Translations under genes and position numbers: made by a program | Assembly (NCBI RefSeq): GCF_905120355.1 | Contig: NZ_CAJHOB010000006.1 | Location: forward strand, 1 to 64,000 | From: Azonexus hydrophilus | Lineage (GTDB): Bacteria > Pseudomonadota > Gammaproteobacteria > Burkholderiales > Rhodocyclaceae | Reading direction: 5' to 3' | DNA length: 64,000 nt | Shown here: positions 18,611 to 27,616 of the stretch, piece by piece | How positions within the stretch are numbered: the stretch's first letter is position 1 | How the letters are laid out: the number at the start of each line of letters is the position of its first letter | The notes under the pieces: generated by a model | What the model saw: the letters and a program-made list of their open reading frames with translations, nothing else | What the model was told of the DNA's origin: nothing | The model's database searches: none

Positions 18611-20683
18611 ATGGATCTGCCCCGTATTTCCCCGTTGGCGTTGGCGCTGTTATGCGTGTTCGCCCCTGTCCGTGCTGAAGAAGCGACGCTGGCCACAGTT
18701 AACGTCACCGCCAAGGGTTATGCCGCGGCGGATCTGGAAACGCCGGTCAGCACGTTGTCGCTCGATCGGGAAGAGATCGCACGGCGCGGCGCGGCCAACG
18801 TCGGCGATGCCTTGCGCGGCGAACCGGGGATCGCCGTTTCCAACGATAGCGCGCAGGGGCAGAACCCGGTCATCCGCGGCCTAGGCAAGGAAAGCATGGT
18901 GCTGCTGGTCGATGGCATGCGCTTCAATTCGGCGCAGCCGGCCGGTGCGATTGCCTCGTTCATGACGCTGGGTCTGGCGGAGCGCATCGAGGTGGTCAAA
19001 GGCGGGGCGTCGGTGTTGTACGGGACGGGGGCGCTCGGTGGCGCAATCAACGTGCTGATGCCGCAGGCGCGCTTCACGCCGGGCGTTGGCGTCAATGCCG
19101 GAGCCAGCTACGACAGTGTCAGCCAGGGCTGGCGTGGCACGGCGGTGATGAACGCCAGCGCGGGCGACCACGCGCTGATGCTGGGTGCGTCGCTGGCGCG
19201 CATCGACGATTACAAGTCGCCGGAAGGCCGCGTCAAGCGCACCGGTTACGATTCCGATGCCGTCATCGGCCAGTACCGCTTCCGCATCGACAGTCAGCAG
19301 CAGTTGCGCGTTTCAGCGCAATGGCACCGGGATGAAGATGTCTGGTACCCGGGTTCGACCCGCCCCATCAATCCGGCCAATCCGGCGGTTGGTACGAATA
19401 CCGTGCATTCGCCGAAACAGGAGCGCCGTCTGTACGAAGCGGGTTACAGCCGCAAGGGGGACGGGGCGGCGCCGTTCAATTTTGATGTGCGTGTCTATCG
19501 TCAGGAGATGGAGCGCAGCATCTACTCCTGGGCCAATCGCTTCAACCGTGACATGGTCACCAATGAGGTCACCTTCCGTACCGATGGCGTCGACGCCAAG
19601 GCGGATTGGTGGGTTCACCCGCAGCATCAGCTGGCGCTTGGTGTGAACGCCTGGAAAATGAGCGGTAATCCAGACCGGCGCATGAGTTCGCCGCCGGCAT
19701 TTCCAGCACCGGTGGTGAACAATCCGTTTCAGGATGCTGAAATTCGGGCGTTGGGTTTGTATCTGCAGGATGACATGCGTTTTGGCCAGCTCAATGTGCT
19801 TGCCGGTTTGCGCTGGGATCAGGTTGAGGGAAGTGCAAAAAGTATGAATCCCAATGCAGCCAATCCGGCGATGCGCCGTTTTTCCGGGCTGAAAGAGAAG
19901 GAAAGTGCCGTTTCCGGCAGTCTGGGGGCGATTTATGAAGTGGCGCCGCTGTTGCGTCCGTATGCCAGTTATGCCCGTGCCTTCCGTGCTCCCGGCATGC
20001 GCGAGCGTTTCGAATCCGGGCCACGGGGCGATGGTTACTATTACACCGGCAGTCCAGAGGTCGAGGCAGAGCAGGCGGATCAGTATGAAATCGGGATCAA
20101 GGGTGAGACCTCAGCGTTGAATTACCAAGTGTCCGCCTTTTACAACAAGATCGACAATTACCTCACCGGCCAGATCATGCCTGCCGCCACGACGCCGGCT
20201 TGTGCCGGGAATGCCTTCTGCAAGAAGACCGTCAACCTCGGCAGTGCGACGATCAAGGGTTTCGAGGCGAAAGTGGCCTGGCAGGTCAGCGGCAGTCACT
20301 GGCTGAACGCCAGCTACTCGCGCATTCGCGGCGAGAACGACGACATGAACGAGCCGCTGTTCCAGATGCCGGCAGATGAAGTCTCGCTTGGCTGGATCGG
20401 TCAGATCATGCCCGGCGTCAAGGGCGATTTCACGCTGCGCCTGGTCGATGAGCAGAAACGTGTCGCCACCCGCTTTACCAATGGTACGGAAAACCGTACG
20501 GCGGGGTTCGTCACCGCCGATCTGGGGGCAACCTGGCAGTTCGCGAAAAACCAGAGCCTGCGGCTGGCAGTCAGGAATATTGCCGACAAGACCTATCATG
20601 AGCATTTGAGCGAAGGGCTGTCCGGCAGCGAGATCAAGGCGCCGGGGCGTAATGTCCAGATTGCCTGGCGTGGCAGTTTCTGA
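18611..20683 (+). CDS. TonB-dependent outer-membrane receptor
   Basis: A 690-residue receptor: signal peptide (ALALLCVFAPVRA, about 20 residues), plug domain with NPVIRGLGKESMVLLVDGMRF and IEVVKGGASVLYGTGALGGAIN, then a 22-strand barrel ending in a C-terminal Phe. FRAPGMRERF and GSPEVEAEQ are like the conserved barrel blocks of FepA/HmuR-type heme and siderophore receptors, but I cannot name the ligand. The start at 18611 follows a CCGGAG ribosome-binding site. FNR-like and Fur-like boxes lie upstream, and an ABC transporter and nnrS follow. Confidence 0.9.
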   Translation: MDLPRISPLALALLCVFAPVRAEEATLATVNVTAKGYAAADLETPVSTLSLDREEIARRGAANVGDALRGEPGIAVSNDSAQGQNPVIRGLGKESMVLLVDGMRFNSAQPAGAIASFMTLGLAERIEVVKGGASVLYGTGALGGAINVLMPQARFTPGVGVNAGASYDSVSQGWRGTAVMNASAGDHALMLGASLARIDDYKSPEGRVKRTGYDSDAVIGQYRFRIDSQQQLRVSAQWHRDEDVWYPGSTRPINPANPAVGTNTVHSPKQERRLYEAGYSRKGDGAAPFNFDVRVYRQEMERSIYSWANRFNRDMVTNEVTFRTDGVDAKADWWVHPQHQLALGVNAWKMSGNPDRRMSSPPAFPAPVVNNPFQDAEIRALGLYLQDDMRFGQLNVLAGLRWDQVEGSAKSMNPNAANPAMRRFSGLKEKESAVSGSLGAIYEVAPLLRPYASYARAFRAPGMRERFESGPRGDGYYYTGSPEVEAEQADQYEIGIKGETSALNYQVSAFYNKIDNYLTGQIMPAATTPACAGNAFCKKTVNLGSATIKGFEAKVAWQVSGSHWLNASYSRIRGENDDMNEPLFQMPADEVSLGWIGQIMPGVKGDFTLRLVDEQKRVATRFTNGTENRTAGFVTADLGATWQFAKNQSLRLAVRNIADKTYHEHLSEGLSGSEIKAPGRNVQIAWRGSF

Positions 20684-20747
20684 GTTGCCGGCGCTATTGC
20701 AGGCGGGGGGATTGATGGCGGCGTTTGTGTTTACGAGGAAGAGAGAA

Positions 20748-21800
20748 ATGAAGTTGGCTTTTCTTGCCCGCTATATCGGGTTGTTGGCGGCATGTGTGGT
20801 GTCCGTCAGCGTCGGTGCGGCGGCTCCCGGAGCGGCCGCAACAGCGGCCTCTACCCCCGCCAGACTGCCGAAACTGACCTTGTCCGGTCCATTTGCCGCC
20901 GTCTCCTTTCCGCTCATCCACATGGTCGAAAGCGGCGCTTTGAAGGACGTGGCGGAAACGGTCGAGTTCGTACCCTGGAAAGATCCCGACCAGCTGCGCG
21001 TGCTGGCGCTGGACAGCAAGCAGCCGGCGGATTTCATTGCCATGCCGAGCAATGTCGCGGCCAACCTGTACAACCGCGGCGTGAAGCTCAAGCTCATCAA
21101 CATTTCCACCTGGGGCGTGCTGTGGCTGGTGTCGCGCGATCCCAAGCTGAAAACCCTGGCCGATTTCCAGGGCAAGGAAGTGCTGATGCCCTTCCGCGCC
21201 GACATGCCGGACATCGTGTTCCAGACGCTGGCCGCCAAGGCCGGGCTGGACCCGAAAAAGAATTTCCGCCTGCGCTACGTCGGCACTCCGCTCGATGCCA
21301 TGCAGTTGCTCATTGCCCGGCGGGCCGATCACGCGTTGCTGGCCGAGCCGGCCGTGTCGATGGCCCTGCGCAAGACCAAATCCTTCCCGGTCAGCCTGAT
21401 CGCGCCCGATTTATACCGCAGTGTCGATGTGCAGCAGGAATGGGGGCGGCTTTTGCGGCGTGAGGCGCGCATTCCACAGGCGGGGATCGTGGCGATGGGG
21501 AAGGTGCTTGCCCACCCGGCGCTGATCGAGCGTTTTCAGAAGGCCTATGCCGCCTCCCTGCGCTGGTGCGAGCAACAGCCGCAGGAGTGCGGTGCGCTGG
21601 TCGCCCGGCGGATCGATCTGCTGACGCCGGAAGCTGTCGCCGATTCGGTGCGCGTCGATAATGCCGTGTTCGTCACCGCCGCTGATGCGCAGCCCGAACT
21701 GACATATTTCTTTCAGCTCCTGTACGAGCGCCAGCCGGGTCTGATCGGCGGCAAACTGCCGGCGCCGGATTTCTACTATCACCCTGACTCCGCCCGATGA
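20748..21800 (+). CDS. ABC transporter periplasmic binding protein, NitT/TauT (NMT1) family
   Basis: A 350-residue secreted protein. The signal peptide (MKLAFLARYIGLLAACVVSVSVGAAA) is followed by an NMT1/SsuA-like fold: FPLIHMVESGALKD, PADFIAMPSNVAANLYNRG, LADFQGKEVLMPFRADMPD and LIARRADHALLAEPAV. The family binds nitrate, sulfonates, thiamine precursors or unknown small molecules. The ligand here is open, and the Fur control points to a metal complex or a heme-related compound. The start at 20748 follows GAGGAAGAGAG; an in-frame ATG at 20715 would spoil the signal peptide. The gene lies 64 bases after the receptor. Confidence 0.85.
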   Translation: MKLAFLARYIGLLAACVVSVSVGAAAPGAAATAASTPARLPKLTLSGPFAAVSFPLIHMVESGALKDVAETVEFVPWKDPDQLRVLALDSKQPADFIAMPSNVAANLYNRGVKLKLINISTWGVLWLVSRDPKLKTLADFQGKEVLMPFRADMPDIVFQTLAAKAGLDPKKNFRLRYVGTPLDAMQLLIARRADHALLAEPAVSMALRKTKSFPVSLIAPDLYRSVDVQQEWGRLLRREARIPQAGIVAMGKVLAHPALIERFQKAYAASLRWCEQQPQECGALVARRIDLLTPEAVADSVRVDNAVFVTAADAQPELTYFFQLLYERQPGLIGGKLPAPDFYYHPDSAR

Positions 21801-21840
21801 TCCCCCGATTACCTGTTCTTCTGCCCGCTCCGTACTCCCC

Positions 21841-22650
21841 ATGAAACTCCTGCGCGCCTGGCTGGCCGGCATTCCGGCTTATCTGTGGAGCGGCTGGGGG
21901 GCGCTCGCCAGCCTCTTTCTCCTGCTCGCCGCCTGGGAAGCGGGAAGCGCCCTCTACGGCGCCTTGATCCTGCCCGATCCTCTGAGCGTGTTCGCCACCC
22001 TGGGCGACTTGCTGGGGAGTGGCGCGGCCTGGCCGGAACTCTTCGTCACCGCCCGCCGCGCGCTGATCGGTCTGGCGCTGGCGATTGCCGCGGGCAGCCT
22101 GCTCGGCATGCTGGCTGGGGTGTCGCTCACCGCCTCGATGATGGCGCGCCCGCTCGTCACCGTGCTGCTCGGCACGCCGCCGATTGCCTGGCTGGTGCTG
22201 GCGATGCTGTGGTTCGGCGCGAGCGACGGCACGCCGGTATTCACCGTGTTCATCGCCTGTTTTCCGGTGATTTTCGTCGGCGCGCTGCAAGGCACGCGCA
22301 CCCTGGACGGGCAGTTGAAGGACATGGCGACGGTGTTCCGCTTGCCGGCGCGCATGAAATTCTTCGACCTCTACCTGCCGCACGTCATTTCCTACCTGTT
22401 TCCGGCCTGGATTACGGCGCTCGGCACGTCGTGGAAGGTGGTGGTGATGGCCGAATTGCTGTCGTCCGCCGACGGCGTCGGCGCGGCGCTGGCGGTGAGC
22501 CGCTCGCAACTGGACACAGCCGCGACGCTGGCCTGGATCGCCGCCGTGGTGCTGGCCCTGCTGGCGGTGGAATATCTCTTTCTGGAGCCGATCAAGCGCG
22601 AACTCGAACGCTGGCGCAGCCAGGAAGGCGGCGGGGAGCGGATGCGATGA
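21841..22650 (+). CDS. ABC transporter permease, NitT/TauT type
   Basis: A 269-residue inner-membrane permease with about six hydrophobic segments and the cytoplasmic EAA-like loop (GTRTLDGQLKDMATVFRLPA, about residues 150-170). It resembles SsuC/TauC. It should form the channel with the ATPase, whose start overlaps its stop (ATGA), and take the ligand from the binding protein encoded 40 bases upstream. Confidence 0.88.
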   Translation: MKLLRAWLAGIPAYLWSGWGALASLFLLLAAWEAGSALYGALILPDPLSVFATLGDLLGSGAAWPELFVTARRALIGLALAIAAGSLLGMLAGVSLTASMMARPLVTVLLGTPPIAWLVLAMLWFGASDGTPVFTVFIACFPVIFVGALQGTRTLDGQLKDMATVFRLPARMKFFDLYLPHVISYLFPAWITALGTSWKVVVMAELLSSADGVGAALAVSRSQLDTAATLAWIAAVVLALLAVEYLFLEPIKRELERWRSQEGGGERMR

Positions 22651-23486
22651 GTCAGGCGCTGGAAATCCGTGGCTTGAGCCACAGCTATCCGCCGCGTACG
22701 GTGCTGGAAGATATTGAATTCAGCGTCCCGGCCGGGCGCACGGTGGCGCTGGTCGGGCCTTCCGGCTGCGGCAAGACCACCTTGCTGCACCTGTGCGCCG
22801 GTCTGTTGAGCGTGCAGAAAGGCGCGCTCGGCAATCCTTTCGAGCGTTCGGCGGTGATGTTCCAGCAGCCGCGCCTGTTGCCCTGGAAAACTACACAGGA
22901 CAACATCGCGCTCGGCTTGCAGGCGCTCGGCGTGCCGGTGGTAGAGCGTTTGGACAGGGCGAAAGCGCTGGCCGAGGCGGTGGGGCTGGATGCGCTGGCG
23001 CTCGGCCAGTTTCCGCACGAACTGTCCGGCGGCATGCAGAGCCGGGCGGCGCTGGCTCGGGCGTTGGTGCTGGCGCCCGATCTGCTGCTGATGGACGAGC
23101 CGTTCTCGGCGCTCGACATCGGCCTGAAACAGCAACTGCATCGCCTGCTGCTCGAACATCAGGCGGCGCACGGGCTGACAGTGCTGATGATTACCCACGA
23201 CCTGATGGAAGCGGTGCGGCTGGCCGACAGCATTCTCGTCATGGCGGCAGAGCCGGGGCGCATCGTGCATCGCCTGGAATTGCAGCAACCGGCCCGCCTG
23301 CGCAGCGATGCCGAGGTGTACCGCCTGACCGCCGAATTTCTGCAGCACCCGGCGGTGTGCGCGAGCTTCGACATTCTGCCGCCGCAGCTTGGGGCGGCGC
23401 AGGTGCGGTCGACGCAAATCGAGTCGACGCAAATGCAGGTGACACAGCAGACGCCATTGACGCCGCCGCAGGAGCGCCGGACATGA
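22647..23486 (+). CDS. ABC transporter ATP-binding protein, NitT/TauT type
   Basis: A 279-residue ATPase. Walker A GPSGCGKTT, Q-loop FQQPRLLPW, signature LSGGMQSR, Walker B LLLMDEP and switch His MITHD are all intact. The last 40 residues form a polar tail rich in Gln and Thr. There a 12-base unit occurs twice (23408-23419 and 23423-23434), giving repeated STQ. Start and stop both overlap the neighbours as ATGA-type junctions, so permease, ATPase and nnrS are translated together. Confidence 0.9.
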   Translation: MSQALEIRGLSHSYPPRTVLEDIEFSVPAGRTVALVGPSGCGKTTLLHLCAGLLSVQKGALGNPFERSAVMFQQPRLLPWKTTQDNIALGLQALGVPVVERLDRAKALAEAVGLDALALGQFPHELSGGMQSRAALARALVLAPDLLLMDEPFSALDIGLKQQLHRLLLEHQAAHGLTVLMITHDLMEAVRLADSILVMAAEPGRIVHRLELQQPARLRSDAEVYRLTAEFLQHPAVCASFDILPPQLGAAQVRSTQIESTQMQVTQQTPLTPPQERRT

Positions 23487-24739
23487 TGAAAATGCAGCTG
23501 CGAATGTATTTGCCAAGCGCCCCCGTCTGGATGTGCGGTTTCCGCTCCTTTTTCCTGGCCTCGGCGGGCATGGCCGTGGCCTTGCTCGGCTGGTGGGTGC
23601 TGTTTCTCCTGACCGGCGGCGCGCTGCCGGTGCCGCAGGTGCCGGGCGGGCCGTTCATCTGGCACGCGCATGAGCTGATTTTCGGCTTTGCCCTGGCGGC
23701 GCTGGCCGGTTTCGCGTTGACCGCTTTCCCGGAATTCACCGATACGCCGAGCATCGCACCGTGCACGGTGCGCCGGCTGTTCGGGCTGTGGCTGCTCGGG
23801 CGGCTGGGCTTCTGGTTGTCCGGGCTGCTCGGCGCGCCGGCGCTGGCCTTGTCCGGGGCGGCGCATCTGGCCTTGCTCGGCGGGCTGCTTTATCTGCTGG
23901 CCCCGCGTCTTTTCGCCGCGCCGGACCGACGGCACATTTCCTTCGCCTGGGCCTTGCTGGCGCTGGCCGGCGTGGTGGCGGGCTTCTATGTCGACGCTCT
24001 GCGCGACGAGCCGCCGGGGCGCTGGCTGCATGTCGCCCTGGGCCTGTTCATGATTTTCATCGTGCTTGCCATGAGCCGGATTTCCATGCGCATCATGAAC
24101 GACGCGCTGAACGAGGAAGCCGCCCGGCGCGGCGAGGCGGCGGATACCGTGTATCGCGCCCGCCCGCCCAAGCGCAATCTCGCCATCGTCTGCATCGCCG
24201 CCTATACCGCCGCTGAATTCTTCCTGCCCGGCAACCGTCTGGGCGGCTGGCTGGCGCTGGCAGCCATGGCGGCACTGTTGCATCTGCAGAGCGACTGGCA
24301 CCTTGGCCGTGCTTTGTTGCGCCGTTGGCCGTTGATCCTGTTTTCGGTGTACTGCTTGATGGCGGCAGGTTATGCCCTGATCGGCTGGGACCTGTTGCTG
24401 GCCAGCGGTACATTTTCTGCCGGGCGTCACCTGCTGACCGTGGGGGGGCTGGGGATTGCCGTCTACGCTGTGTTGAATATTGCCGGGCGCATTCATAGCG
24501 GTCATCCGCTCGAGCGACGCGCCTGGGTGCCGATTGGCGCTGCGGCGCTGGTGTTGGGGGCGCTGCTGCGCGCCGCCAGTGCCTGGCCGGTGCTGCCGGC
24601 CGGGGTGGTGTGGGGCGCGTCCGGTGCCTGCTGGGCTCTGGCCTACGCGCTCTGGCTATGGCACATGTTCCCCATTCTGAGCACGGCGCGTAGCGATGGC
24701 GGGACGGAGTGCGAGGAAATTCTTACGCCGCAGGAGTGA
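23483..24739 (+). CDS. nnrS: NnrS family protein
   Basis: A 418-residue membrane protein with about twelve hydrophobic segments. WHAHELIFGFALAALAGFALTAFPEFT is the NnrS signature, whose histidines are thought to bind heme and copper. In other bacteria NnrS is made under FNR/NnrR control during denitrification and protects against nitric-oxide damage to iron metabolism. Here it ends an operon with a TonB-dependent receptor and an ABC transporter, behind an FNR-like and a Fur-like box. The start ATG at 23483 overlaps the ATPase stop. Confidence 0.88.
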   Translation: MMKMQLRMYLPSAPVWMCGFRSFFLASAGMAVALLGWWVLFLLTGGALPVPQVPGGPFIWHAHELIFGFALAALAGFALTAFPEFTDTPSIAPCTVRRLFGLWLLGRLGFWLSGLLGAPALALSGAAHLALLGGLLYLLAPRLFAAPDRRHISFAWALLALAGVVAGFYVDALRDEPPGRWLHVALGLFMIFIVLAMSRISMRIMNDALNEEAARRGEAADTVYRARPPKRNLAIVCIAAYTAAEFFLPGNRLGGWLALAAMAALLHLQSDWHLGRALLRRWPLILFSVYCLMAAGYALIGWDLLLASGTFSAGRHLLTVGGLGIAVYAVLNIAGRIHSGHPLERRAWVPIGAAALVLGALLRAASAWPVLPAGVVWGASGACWALAYALWLWHMFPILSTARSDGGTECEEILTPQE

Positions 24740-24775
24740 GCCCGCATTTCCGGTGTTGCCGGCGGGAGGCGAGGG

Positions 24776-25225
24776 TCAGCTGGCAGCAGGGGCGTTGCTC
24801 GGTTCCGCTGTGGCGGGAGCCGCAGGAGCCGGCTGCGGAGCAGGCACAGCCGGGGGGGCTGCTTCTGGCACGAGGTCGGTGTCGGCACTGCTCGCCTTCT
24901 TTTTCTTTTTGCTTGCGTTTGGCGGTTGCGGTGGCGGAAGTTGCGGGGCGATGGTGTCCAGCTTGTTTTCCCGCATGTACTCGTCCATTTCGCGCCAGCC
25001 GGCATAGATGCTTGATTTTGGTAGCCAGGCGTAGATCGAATAGCAATCTTCGATGGCCCGTCCGGAATGGCGGCAGGCGCTGCCGACAGCGCGTCCCTCG
25101 GAGTCGTTCTTGGCTTCTTTTTGTGCCGGTGTTTCCACCCCCAGCGTTGAGGACAACTGGTCGCAGCCATTCAGCAGCAACGCGACCGGCAGGAGCAGAC
25201 AGAGGAGGGGCGAAGATTTTTTCAT
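24776..25225 (-). CDS. lipoprotein of unknown function
   Basis: A 149-residue predicted lipoprotein. The signal peptide ends in the lipobox LLNG-C (Cys21). The mature part has a compact domain with two Cys (SACRHSGRAIEDCYSIY) and the acidic EMDEYMRENKLD. A KKKKK patch and a long Ala/Pro tail follow, likely disordered and reaching into the periplasm. I do not recognise the family. It lies alone between nnrS (convergent) and metY (same strand, separated by a terminator). Confidence 0.75.
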   Translation of the reverse strand: MKKSSPLLCLLLPVALLLNGCDQLSSTLGVETPAQKEAKNDSEGRAVGSACRHSGRAIEDCYSIYAWLPKSSIYAGWREMDEYMRENKLDTIAPQLPPPQPPNASKKKKKASSADTDLVPEAAPPAVPAPQPAPAAPATAEPSNAPAAS

Positions 25226-25258
25226 GGGCAGGATTTTCGCATAAGCCCCGGGGCTTGC

Positions 25259-25288
25259 AAAACAGCCCGGGCAGTCACCCGGGCTGTT
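25259..25288 (-). terminator. metY intrinsic terminator
   Basis: A perfect 11-bp stem (25261-25271 with 25278-25288, 6-base loop) ends in a run of four T on the minus strand. It lies 22 bases after the metY stop codon. Confidence 0.7.
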
Positions 25289-25310
25289 GTTCCGCGGCTG
25301 GCGCAGAGGA

Positions 25311-26594
25311 TCAGGCGGCGTTGAGGGCCTGATCGAGATCGGCGATGAGGTCGTCGATGTGCTCGATGCCCACCGACAGGCGGATCATGTCTTCGGAGAC
25401 ACCGGCCTTGGCCAGTTCTTCCGGCGACAGCTGGCGGTGCGTGGTCGAGGCCGGGTGGCAGGCGAGCGTCTTGCAGTCACCGATGTTCACCAGGCGGGTG
25501 ACCAGCTTCAGTGCATCCTGGAACTTGCCGCCGCCTTCGCGGCCTCCGCAGTTCGTTCCCTTGACACCGAAGTTGAGGATGCCGGAGGCGCGGCCACCCA
25601 TGTACTTCTGCACCAGTGCATGGTCCTTGTGGTCGGGCAGGCCGGCGTAATTGACCCAGCTGACCTTCGGGTGCTTCTGCAGGAACTGGGCGATCTTCAG
25701 CGAGTTGTCGCAGATGCGGTCCATGCGCAGCGCCAGGGTTTCGATGCCCTGCAGGATCAGGAACGAGTTGAAGGGCGAAATCGCCGCGCCCATGTTGCGC
25801 AGCGGCACGACGCGGGCGCGGCCGATGTAGGCGGCGGCACCGAGGGCTTCGGTATAGACGACGCCGTGGTAGGACACGTCCGGTTCGTTGAGACGCTTGA
25901 ACTTGGCCTTGTGCTCGGCCCACGGGAACTTGCCGCTATCGACGATGATGCCGCCGATGGAATTGCCATGGCCGCCGAGGTACTTGGTCAGGGCATGGAC
26001 GACGATGTCGGCGCCGTGCTCGAACGGGCGGCACAGGTAAGGCGAGGGCACGGTGTTGTCGACGATGACCGGCACGCCATGCTTGTGGGCGATCTCGGCG
26101 AGCTTTTCGAAGTCGGTGATGTTGCCGAGCGGGTTGCCGACCGATTCGCAGAACACCGCCTTGGTCTTGCCGTCGATCAGTTTTTCGAAGGCTGCCGGGT
26201 CACGGTAATCGGCGAAGCGCACCTCGATGCCATATTGCGGCAGGGTGTGGGCAAACAGGTTGTAGGTGCCGCCATACAAGGTGCTGGACGTGACGATGTT
26301 GTCGCCGGCTTCGGCAATCGTCTGGATCGCAGCGGTGATCGCCGCCATGCCCGAGGCCATGGCCAGCGCCGCAATGCCGCCTTCCATCGCGGCGACGCGC
26401 TTTTCCAGCACGTCGGTGGTCGGATTCATGATGCGGGTGTAGATGTTGCCCGCGACCTTGAGGTCGAACAGGTCGGCGCCGTGCTGGGTGCTGTCGAAGG
26501 CGTAGGAAGTGGTCTGGTAGATGGGTACGGCAACCGATTTGGTCGTTGGGTCGGGACTGTAGCCGCCGTGTACGGCAAGCGTTTCAAGTTTCAT
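25311..26594 (-). CDS. metY: O-acetylhomoserine sulfhydrylase
   Basis: A 427-residue PLP enzyme of the Cys/Met metabolism family. It makes homocysteine from O-acetylhomoserine and sulfide. METLAVHGGYSPDPTTKSVAVPIYQTTSY-like sequence at the N-terminus and the PLP lysine in VHALTKYLGGHGNS are characteristic. The length and the block SRLVNIGD-like LVTRLVNIGDCKTLACHPAS are typical of MetY rather than MetB/MetC. It appears monocistronic. The 267 bases upstream contain no gene, and I see no SAM or SAH riboswitch there. Confidence 0.93.
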   Translation of the reverse strand: MKLETLAVHGGYSPDPTTKSVAVPIYQTTSYAFDSTQHGADLFDLKVAGNIYTRIMNPTTDVLEKRVAAMEGGIAALAMASGMAAITAAIQTIAEAGDNIVTSSTLYGGTYNLFAHTLPQYGIEVRFADYRDPAAFEKLIDGKTKAVFCESVGNPLGNITDFEKLAEIAHKHGVPVIVDNTVPSPYLCRPFEHGADIVVHALTKYLGGHGNSIGGIIVDSGKFPWAEHKAKFKRLNEPDVSYHGVVYTEALGAAAYIGRARVVPLRNMGAAISPFNSFLILQGIETLALRMDRICDNSLKIAQFLQKHPKVSWVNYAGLPDHKDHALVQKYMGGRASGILNFGVKGTNCGGREGGGKFQDALKLVTRLVNIGDCKTLACHPASTTHRQLSPEELAKAGVSEDMIRLSVGIEHIDDLIADLDQALNAA

Positions 26595-26861
26595 GATGGC
26601 GTTTCCGTTGTTGAGTGAATGGTGTGGAGAAAAAGCGCAGGGCGGAGCTTACGGCGAAGCGATAGGCGATTCAATAATATTGCCCACTATGCTTATGCCT
26701 TCCATTGCCTGTCGCTTTTTTCGGCAACTGCGAAAGCGGTGGATCTGAGCAAGGGATGTCAGTGCCTGTGGCAGGATAATTGATGCGTCGTGGGCCAAAG
26801 CATGTCATCTTTCGTCGTCGAACCGCGGGCTCGGCAGGGATAACTTCATGGGAAAGTCAGG

Positions 26862-27308
26862 ATGAAAATTTGGGTGGATGCCGATGCCTGTCCGGTGGCG
26901 GTCAAGGAAATTCTCTATCGTGCGGCCAATCGTACCCGGATCGAGCTGACGCTGATTGCCAATCAGATGTTGCGGGTGCCGCCTTCGCCGTGGATCAAGG
27001 CGCTGCAGGTGCCTGCCGGTTTCGACGTGGCGGACCAGAAAATTGCCCAGGAAGTCGTGGCGGGTGATGTCGTCGTGACGGCCGATGTACCGCTGGCGGC
27101 CTTGGTGATTGCCAAAGGCGCAGTGGTGATCGATCCGCGCGGTGAATTGCTGGATAAGGGCAACATCCAGGAGCGGTTGAGCATGCGTAATTTCATGGAA
27201 AGCTTGCGCAACAGCGGCGTTGAAACCGGTGGCCCGGCGTCGCTTTCAAGTGCTGACCGACAGGCTTTTGCCAATCAGCTGGATCGCTTGTTGTCCCGCG
27301 CCTGCTAG
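26862..27308 (+). CDS. YaiI/YqxD family protein (UPF0178)
   Basis: A 148-residue protein of the DUF188 family. [16 protein letters not shown] at the N-terminus, [25 protein letters not shown] and the [19 protein letters not shown] block are family hallmarks. The fold resembles a PIN-like nuclease with conserved Asp, but no activity is firmly known. The gene stands alone. The ATG at 26862 follows AGTCAGG. Confidence 0.92.
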   Translation: MKIWVDADACPVAVKEILYRAANRTRIELTLIANQMLRVPPSPWIKALQVPAGFDVADQKIAQEVVAGDVVVTADVPLAALVIAKGAVVIDPRGELLDKGNIQERLSMRNFMESLRNSGVETGGPASLSSADRQAFANQLDRLLSRAC

Positions 27309-27359
27309 GTTCCGGCGCCGATGTCTCGTCTCTGTGTCGACTTGTAAAAGCAAGGCGAA

Positions 27360-27374
27360 TGAGATAGATTCCCA
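27360..27374 (+). promoter_or_regulatory. Fur-like box upstream of PiuA-like receptor
   Basis: TGAGATAGATTCCCA agrees with the 7-1-7 Fur consensus at 9 of 14 fixed positions and is flanked by AA and TT that extend the symmetry. It lies about 240 bases before the receptor start. The 308-base gap 27309-27616 has no other convincing gene. The leader element copy 2 begins seven bases after this box. Confidence 0.5.
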
Positions 27375-27380
27375 TTCTGA

Positions 27381-27409
27381 CAAGCCAGCCCAACGCCAGC
27401 CAGTTATGC
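27381..27409 (+). repeat. receptor-gene leader element, copy 2
   Basis: 25 of 29 bases are identical to 18566-18594, including GCCAGC-N5-GCCAGCCAG and a following ATGC. Here it is 207 bases from the start codon, unlike copy 1 (16 bases), so a fixed distance to the gene is not needed for whatever it does. Confidence 0.5.
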
Positions 27410-27616
27410 CGCGGAGGGGTCGAGCGCGCCGCATTGTGCTGCGCACAGCCGTTCTCTTTCGCGATGACGGTAGTCGATCCACCCCGGCAGTTCGCTCCTC
27501 CTTTCTCTATGTCTGTCGCAGGATGCCCCGTGCTGGCGTGCTTCTGATGCCTTGAACCCTGTTCCTGGTTTTCCGGTACGTTCGGTACAGGTGTTGGTGC
27601 GGCGTTTTGCGGATCA

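Noticed and set aside
21885-22646. N-terminal extension of the ABC ATPase inside the permease gene
   Set aside because: The permease frame is clearly coding, and the ATPase domain begins right after the ATG at 22647.
23408-23434. Two copies of a 12-base unit in the ATPase gene tail
   Set aside because: The repeat is inside the coding frame and gives a short STQ repeat; two copies of this length do not form an array or regulatory repeat.
22793-23482. N-terminal extension of NnrS inside the ATPase gene
   Set aside because: The NnrS membrane region begins after the ATG at 23483; the extension is a shadow frame of the ATPase.
25287-26618. A 443-codon frame opposite metY
   Set aside because: MetY motifs and the PLP lysine are on the other strand; the reverse frame has low-complexity Val/Gly/Asp-rich sequence typical of a shadow.
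26595-26861. Possible SAM or SAH riboswitch before metY
   Set aside because: I looked for paired helices with the conserved cores and found none that I can support; only a plain promoter-like AT-rich stretch is seen.
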